DNA of 31,399 nt, from positions 1 through 31,399 of the IMG/VR virus record IMGVR_UViG_3300037541_000205; one strand, given 5' to 3'. Shown here piece by piece: positions 27,335 through 31,399 of the stretch (its first letter is position 1; every line of letters begins with the position of its first letter). The notes beneath the pieces were generated by a model. The model was not told where the DNA came from. It worked only from the letters and a program-made list of their open reading frames with translations, and ran no database searches. Source of the DNA: a virus. Both the position numbers and the translations under genes were made by a program.

Positions 27335-28518
27335 TATTGAAACCCGATAGTAGAGATAGACGCGGCTACCTTTTCGGTCGCGTCGGCGGTTCGTTCCTGC
27401 ACGCGGCGTTGTACTTCCGCGGGGTACGCGTCGAACGTGAACGCGCCTAGCGCGGTATTAGCCGACGCGGTGCGGTTCGCGCCTTGCGATTCTGCGGCCG
27501 CGCGTTGTTCCTGTATGGTGGATAGTTCATCCTCTAATTTGAACCGTTCGCGCAACGCTTCGCGTTCGGCTTCCGTGGTCGCATCGCGTAGCGCCTTTTC
27601 CCGCGTCGCCGCGCGTTCGGCGCGCTCGCGTTGGTCGGCGATATTCTTCGCGGCTTCGGTGTTGCCGTCGGCGGCGGCTTTCTCTTCCATGATGCGTAGC
27701 CGTAACAACCGCACGTCCAATTGCGCCGCCTCAATTCGCGCCGCGTTTTGTTCGGCGAGTTTCTGCGCGGCTTCCGCCTCTTGCTTCGCCTTTTCCGCCG
27801 CGGCTTCGCGCTCTTTCTGCGCGGCTTCGCGGATGGTACGTAGTCGCGTTTCTAGTTCAATTTCGGCCGCGCGTTGTTTTTCGCGGTTCAATTCAAGTAA
27901 CGCGTTTAGTTCTAGGTCGGAAATGCCTTCCGCCATTCGGAACGCTAGTTCCGTGTCCTGTTCATCCTTGACGCGTGCGGCTTCCGCGCGTACGGCCGCC
28001 TCTTCATCGCCACGCGCGCGCGTACGTGCGATTTCGTTGGTAACTTCTAGGCGCTCGCGTTCGCGCATAAGCGCGGTAGTGGCGCTCGCCGCGGCTTGCG
28101 CCTCTTTCTCGCGTTCACCCGCGATACGTCGCCCCGTGTCGCGTGCGGCGTTTTGCTTCGCTAGTAGGTCGTCGGCCGCCTTATCCGCGGCGCCAAACGT
28201 CGCGTCATAGATTGCGCTACCGAGGTCGGCGAACGCGCCGACGAACGGTATCGTTTTTAGCCCGTCTAGAATCGCGTCGGGGATAGCCTTATCCGAACGC
28301 AACACGCTAGCGGCGGCTTTCGCAAGCCCCGCGGCCATCATCGGCCCCGCGATAGTGCCGACTACGCCTTTTGCCTGTTCGGAGAACTTGCCGCCGAAAT
28401 CGTAGCCGAGTTTCCCGCCCTGTTGAACGGCAATAGGCTTCGCGGCTTGTAGCCCCTTTTCTAGGCCGTCAAGTTTCGCGGTGATGTCTATGAATACTTC
28501 GCCGCCTTTTTCGGCCAT
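27334..28518 (-). CDS. Tape measure protein, short
   Basis: 394 residues. N-terminal AEKGGEVFIDITAKLDGLEK is the standard tape-measure opening. A hydrophobic stretch with GPMMAAGLAKAAASVL and IPFVGAFADLGSAIYDATFG is followed by a long coiled coil (about 110-340) rich in Glu/Ala/Arg. It sets tail length; at about 1.5 A per residue the tail would be near 60 nm, a short siphovirus tail. Position after the chaperones fits. Confidence 0.85.
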   Translation of the reverse strand: MAEKGGEVFIDITAKLDGLEKGLQAAKPIAVQQGGKLGYDFGGKFSEQAKGVVGTIAGPMMAAGLAKAAASVLRSDKAIPDAILDGLKTIPFVGAFADLGSAIYDATFGAADKAADDLLAKQNAARDTGRRIAGEREKEAQAAASATTALMRERERLEVTNEIARTRARGDEEAAVRAEAARVKDEQDTELAFRMAEGISDLELNALLELNREKQRAAEIELETRLRTIREAAQKEREAAAEKAKQEAEAAQKLAEQNAARIEAAQLDVRLLRLRIMEEKAAADGNTEAAKNIADQRERAERAATREKALRDATTEAEREALRERFKLEDELSTIQEQRAAAESQGANRTASANTALGAFTFDAYPAEVQRRVQERTADATEKVAASISTIGFQ

Positions 28519-28528
28519 AACGCGCCAC

Positions 28529-28744
28529 CTATCGGTTTTGAGATTCGACCCACGCCCGCGTATTCATCGGGCTAGACGTGCGTATCAATTCGCCCCGCGC
28601 GGCTAGTTCTAGATACGCGGTGAATTCTCCAACAGGCAACGCTAGCGGGTCGGCGATATTCGCCACGGTAGACACTAGGAACGCTTCCCCTATCCAATCG
28701 CGCGCGCGTTCGCGTCGGGGTTCAACCGCGAACGGCGTACCCAT
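28529..28744 (-). CDS. Tail assembly chaperone, -1 frameshift extension
   Basis: This frame (71 residues after the slip, GTPFAVEPRRERARDWIGEA, FLVSTVANIADPLALPVGEF) is read when ribosomes slip at the G-GGA-AAA site 28,744-28,750 near the end of the upstream gene. The fusion has about 194 residues (123 + 71). This is the lambda gpG/gpGT arrangement; gpGT-like protein recruits tape measure and tail-tube subunits. It stops 10 bp before the tape measure start. Confidence 0.8.
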   Translation of the reverse strand: MGTPFAVEPRRERARDWIGEAFLVSTVANIADPLALPVGEFTAYLELAARGELIRTSSPMNTRAWVESQNR

Positions 28745-29112
28745 TTTCCCGCGTCGTTGTCCCATTCAAAACCGATGACTTGCAACGCGAGTTCAACCAA
28801 CGCGTCGGGCGCGATGCCGTCCAACATGGATTCGGCGCGGTCGGCGCCGACCGATTCGGTTAGCACGCGGCACGCGCCGTCGAACGTGAAACACGAACGC
28901 ACTAACGACGTAGCAAGCCGCGAATCCTCGCGGGCCGTGCGCGCGCGGCGGATTGTTTCGTCGGCGTCCAACCCTAGCGCGCGGCAATCGGCGATAGCGT
29001 CGGCCGCGGCGCGTTCGGCTAGCGCGGTTTGCATTGTGCAGACTTGACGGACAGACAACGGCGGGAACCTACGTTCCACGCCGTCTACGATTGCGACCGC
29101 GTCGCCGATCAT
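28690..29112 (-). CDS. Tail assembly chaperone (gpG-like)
   Basis: 140 residues from ATG 29,112 (ATGA overlap). PPLSVRQVCTMQTALAERAA, ETIRRARTAREDSRLATSLV, LVELALQVIGFEWDNDAGKW, then a stop soon after the slippery site. Small acidic-helical protein between the major tail region and tape measure, as expected for the gpG half of the frameshift pair. Confidence 0.75.
   Translation of the reverse strand: MIGDAVAIVDGVERRFPPLSVRQVCTMQTALAERAAADAIADCRALGLDADETIRRARTAREDSRLATSLVRSCFTFDGACRVLTESVGADRAESMLDGIAPDALVELALQVIGFEWDNDAGKWVRRSRLNPDANARAIG
28744..28750 (-). promoter_or_regulatory. -1 ribosomal frameshift site G_GGA_AAA
   Basis: In frame with the chaperone the codons are GCG GGA AAA, giving the heptamer G-GGA-AAA, an X_XXY_YYZ slippery site like lambda's G_GGA_AAG. 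The shifted frame is open for 71 codons. A pairing element downstream was not worked out. Confidence 0.82.
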
Positions 29113-29369
29113 TGGTTGCCCCTCTTCGCTAGTAGTGCGCGCAATTGGGTTTCGTAGTCGCCATCCGTGACGCGAACGTGTTCGGCGGCACGCACCACGC
29201 GAACGTCGGTAACGGTGCGAATGTCGATTTTCCCCGCGCGAATCGCACGACCTACGGCGCATTCTTCCGACACCGTGCTAGGCGCTACGCGGAATTTCGA
29301 CACGATGCCGCCCGAATGCGTTACCGACACTATCCAATCGGTGTCGCTAGGTTGTATTAGCGGGTTCAT
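29109..29369 (-). CDS. Small tail-module protein
   Basis: 86 residues. WIVSVTHSGGIVSKFRVAPS, DIRTVTDVRVVRAAEHVRVT, then DYETQLRALLAKRGNQ. Beta-rich with a C-terminal helix. Between the major tail protein and chaperone genes; its role is unknown. Start ATG 29,369. Confidence 0.65.
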   Translation of the reverse strand: MNPLIQPSDTDWIVSVTHSGGIVSKFRVAPSTVSEECAVGRAIRAGKIDIRTVTDVRVVRAAEHVRVTDGDYETQLRALLAKRGNQ

Positions 29370-29388
29370 CGCGACGCACTATAGCGCG

Positions 29389-29826
29389 TCAAGCCGTCGT
29401 CCAAACCACGGTCGGCCCGTTCGTGTCGTTCATGCCGAAATTTACGGTGAGGGTGGAATCCCCGTTCTTATCGACAGAGAACGCGTACGCGCTGAACACC
29501 GCGTCGAATTGCAATAGCACCACATTGGTGGCGCTTGTCGTCGTTCCACCTGTCATAGATAGCGTCAGGGTGCCGCTAGGTTGCGACGGCAACGCGTTGC
29601 CCGTGATCGTACCGAACGGAGTACCCGTGTCGCGCGTCGGCGTACCCGCAAGGGTACCCGTGATATCAACGACACCCAACCGACGAACGGCGCCGCTATG
29701 CGCGAAGCCCGTTAGCACGGATTCCGTATACGCGACGTTTGCAGCGAACGTACGCACGTTCATGCTGTAATTGGTCGTAGGAAAGGCTACGGCGCCGTCG
29801 TTTCCAACAATGAATGCGGTAGGCAT
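29389..29826 (-). CDS. Major tail protein (probable)
   Basis: 145 residues. AFIVGNDGAVAFPTTNYSMN, TFAANVAYTESVLTGFAHSG, RRLGVVDITGTLAGTPTRD, LTLSMTGGTTTSATNVVL, DKNGDSTLTVNFGMNDTNG. All-beta tail-tube pattern with a VTGTxxG-type core strand. Position between the tail terminator and chaperones is standard. Confidence 0.8.
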   Translation of the reverse strand: MPTAFIVGNDGAVAFPTTNYSMNVRTFAANVAYTESVLTGFAHSGAVRRLGVVDITGTLAGTPTRDTGTPFGTITGNALPSQPSGTLTLSMTGGTTTSATNVVLLQFDAVFSAYAFSVDKNGDSTLTVNFGMNDTNGPTVVWTTA

Positions 29827-29829
29827 TTT

Positions 29830-30234
29830 TTATCCCTTCACGAATCCAACGATTTCGTATACGTCGGAAGTTGTCCACACATCATCGGCGAAAACGGGCA
29901 CGCCCCGTTGCCGTAGGTATACCACCGCGCGCGCGTAGCCCGTGGCGGTTAGTTCCGCTCCGTCTAATAGCAATTTCAATCGCGCACTACCCGTCGGGCC
30001 GTAATAGCATTGGTTCGACGGTTCGAAAATCGAAAACGTTACGTTCACCGTATCCAACGTGGAATCGAACGCGCGTTCGTATCGGTTTTGAGCGCCCGTA
30101 TAGACGCACAACGGCAACGAATCATCCCCCGCGGCGCTATCAAGGTAGACGCGACCGCTAAAGAGCGCCGCGAATCCCGAACCCGTGCCCGACGTCGCGA
30201 TTTTCGTACGCAACGCGTCTAGTAGATTATGCAC
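29830..30234 (-). CDS. Tail terminator/completion protein
   Basis: 134 residues. MHNLLDALRTKIATSGTGSG, LFSGRVYLDSAAGDDSLPLC, DTVNVTFSIFEPSN, EIVGFVKG. This is the gpU/DUF3168-type pattern (N-terminal helix, RVY..A..D..PLCV strand, tail end). It joins the head-tail neck to the tail tube. Located between neck and major tail protein genes, as usual. Confidence 0.75.
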   Translation of the reverse strand: MHNLLDALRTKIATSGTGSGFAALFSGRVYLDSAAGDDSLPLCVYTGAQNRYERAFDSTLDTVNVTFSIFEPSNQCYYGPTGSARLKLLLDGAELTATGYARAVVYLRQRGVPVFADDVWTTSDVYEIVGFVKG

Positions 30235-30793
30235 GCGGCGTCCCTCCGAAATGACGGCGAAGCGCGGTAGCCATTATTGGTTCGAATAGGTCGCGCGTCA
30301 TAGCCATAGTAGGTTCGACGTACGGGCGCGGCTTGACGCGACCCCAACCGCGGTCGATTCGCGCATACTTCAACGCGCTACCGAATCGGTAGCCGATTAC
30401 GTTCCCGTTGCTTATCACCGTTAGCAACGCTTGCCGCGCTTCCGCGGGTACGGGTCGGCGCTTGCGTCGCGACGGCACAAACGTATCCGAACCCTTCGGG
30501 AACGCTACGCCGCCCGTTCCACCCTGCAATCCGCGGCCGACTTGCCACGACCTACGCAACGCGCCCGTATCGGGTGCGGGTGGTTGACCGCTACGCGATG
30601 CGCGGTGGAATCCACGTTCACGGAAGTTACGCCCGTTTTTCTTTCCCTTGCCAACACGGTAGACAAGCCCGCCGCCTTGCTTCGATAGCGTTTCGCGCAT
30701 CGCGCGCGACACCGTCAAAAGGTACGCGTTCACGCCCTCTTGCACGGCGCGGCGTAGTTTCATCTGCACGTGTGGATCGGGTACGAACGTCAT
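30227..30793 (-). CDS. Neck/tail-completion protein (HK97 gp10-like)
   Basis: 188 residues from ATG 30,793 with GAGGGG upstream; a TTG at 30,811 would extend it but overlaps the previous gene. KLRRAVQEGVNAYLLTVSRA, RASRSGQPPAPDTGALRRSW, GSALKYARIDRGWGRVKPRP YVEP-type end: the helix, the DTGALRRS motif and the KPRPY(V)EP motif are hallmarks of HK97 gp10-type proteins. Confidence 0.85.
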   Translation of the reverse strand: MTFVPDPHVQMKLRRAVQEGVNAYLLTVSRAMRETLSKQGGGLVYRVGKGKKNGRNFRERGFHRASRSGQPPAPDTGALRRSWQVGRGLQGGTGGVAFPKGSDTFVPSRRKRRPVPAEARQALLTVISNGNVIGYRFGSALKYARIDRGWGRVKPRPYVEPTMAMTRDLFEPIMATALRRHFGGTPRA

Positions 30794-30797
30794 AGGT

Positions 30798-31169
30798 TCA
30801 CCCCTCGACAAATGGAAAGGTTAGCCCGTTGACGCGGTCGGCTTCGACGATTGTATGGCAATTAGCCGCGGCGCTAGGTCGCAGAATCGGAATACGCACC
30901 GACCGTACCGCGTATTGTCCATCCGTAATCGACAACAGGCCGTCGGTGTCGAACGACTGTTGGCCCGCAAAGTAGAACGTAGCGCCTACGCGCATACGCG
31001 GCGCCCCCGCGAAATCCGTATCGGCCGCCGACCGCGGTTGGACGAACGCGGCAAGTTGCGCGGTAAGTGTGTAGCCGTTCGTTACCGAACCGTTGGCGGC
31101 TATCGACGCCGTCGGCGTCAACACGTCTACCGTTACGCCGTGTTGCGCTATGAGGCTAGAAACGCTCAT
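30798..31169 (-). CDS. Head-closure protein
   Basis: 123 residues from ATG 31,169 (ATGA overlap with the connector). LIAQHGVTVDVLTPTASIAA, NGYTLTAQLAAFVQPRSAAD, RMRVGATFYFAGQQSFDTDG. The small beta-barrel head-closure (SPP1 gp16-like) pattern. It plugs the neck between connector and tail. Confidence 0.7.
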   Translation of the reverse strand: MSVSSLIAQHGVTVDVLTPTASIAANGSVTNGYTLTAQLAAFVQPRSAADTDFAGAPRMRVGATFYFAGQQSFDTDGLLSITDGQYAVRSVRIPILRPSAAANCHTIVEADRVNGLTFPFVEG

Positions 31170-31399
31170 TTGTAGTACCGCCTATACGGTGCGATGAGCG
31201 CGCGCGCTTCGGCGTCCATCGAATCGGCGCCGCCTAGCGAATAGGAGTAATCGCCGAACGACTCCGACGCTAGCGCGGTGTCGCGCTTGCGCCCGTTGTA
31301 GATTCGGCTAGCGATGAGGTGGCACGCGTGAACGATGTCGGGCGGAATCGTTTCGTACCCGCCGTCATAATCGACTAGCACCGACACGGGCGCCGTAGG
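31166..31399 (-). CDS. Head-tail connector protein, C-terminal part (continues from 1-777)
   Basis: Reading enters from the right edge in frame (starting PTAPVSVLVDYDGGYETIPP) and stops at TGA 31,166. The segment DGGYETIPPDIVHACHLIAS matches C-terminal connector text (P..v..A...LIA), and ends SLGGADSMDAEARALIAPYR. Bases 31,241-31,399 duplicate 1-159. See the entry at 1-777 for the whole gene. Confidence 0.85.
   Translation of the reverse strand, partial: PTAPVSVLVDYDGGYETIPPDIVHACHLIASRIYNGRKRDTALASESFGDYSYSLGGADSMDAEARALIAPYRRYYK
31241..31399. repeat. Terminal redundancy, right copy
   Basis: The same 159 bases as 1-159, with A at 31,367 where the left copy has G at 127. Confidence 0.95.

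Noticed and set aside
27437-28210. Plus-strand 257-residue frame opposite the tape measure gene
   Set aside because: Ser/Arg/Ala-rich shadow of a coiled-coil gene, with no promoter or SD and opposite to all neighbours.

Overview
The window is the essentially complete genome of a small tailed phage (siphovirus-like, HK97-type head) in circularised form. Bases 31,241-31,399 repeat bases 1-159 with one mismatch, so the unit is about 31,240 bp and the window edges cut one head-tail gene in two. The host is probably a diderm bacterium: the early promoters are good sigma-70 promoters (TTGACA, 16-17 bp, TATACT-like) and the lysis region holds a lipoprotein resembling an outer-membrane spanin. GC content is high, but CTG/CAG is scarce and CTAG and the Leu codon CTA are common. 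I saw no integrase, DNA polymerase or recognisable endolysin.

All recognised genes but one run leftwards (minus strand). The late operon starts with a Holliday-junction-resolvase-like nuclease at 12.2 kb. It continues through small membrane/lysis proteins, an HTH protein, a glycine-rich adhesin-like protein, small and large terminase, a portal-MuF fusion, prohead protease, major capsid protein, two paralogous decoration-like proteins, and a methyltransferase-glycosyltransferase fusion. It then crosses the window edge into head-tail connectors, tail terminator, major tail protein, tail chaperones with a -1 frameshift site, a short tape measure, and tail-tip proteins, ending at 22.9 kb. Most neighbours overlap by 4 bp (ATGA), which suggests translational coupling.

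The early/middle region runs from 22.4 kb down to 12.3 kb. It holds a RecE-like exonuclease and an Erf-type annealing protein, then a replication-initiator-like gene with iteron-like repeats in its 3' half (candidate origin, about 19.3-19.4 kb), a CsrA-like protein, a Cro-like repressor, a winged-helix protein, a DNA methyltransferase and a tRNA with anticodon UAG (reads CUA, Leu).

The most unusual part is 12.3-15.5 kb. Five short transcription units follow one another, each with a near-identical promoter, a conserved box upstream of -35, and a leader with two successive hairpins whose stems covary. Each carries one or two tiny genes of unknown function, some paralogous, and four of the five end in a terminator-type hairpin. 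In the two-gene cassettes the upstream protein ends in a Gly-rich tail whose codons form the ribosome binding site of the next gene, which starts at TTG overlapping the stop. The same promoter/leader lies before the early gene at 22.3 kb, and the same gene junction joins the exonuclease to the Erf protein. This looks like a modular, co-regulated set of early small proteins, possibly for host takeover or anti-defence. The lone plus-strand gene (22.5-22.9 kb) lies at the boundary of the early and late blocks.
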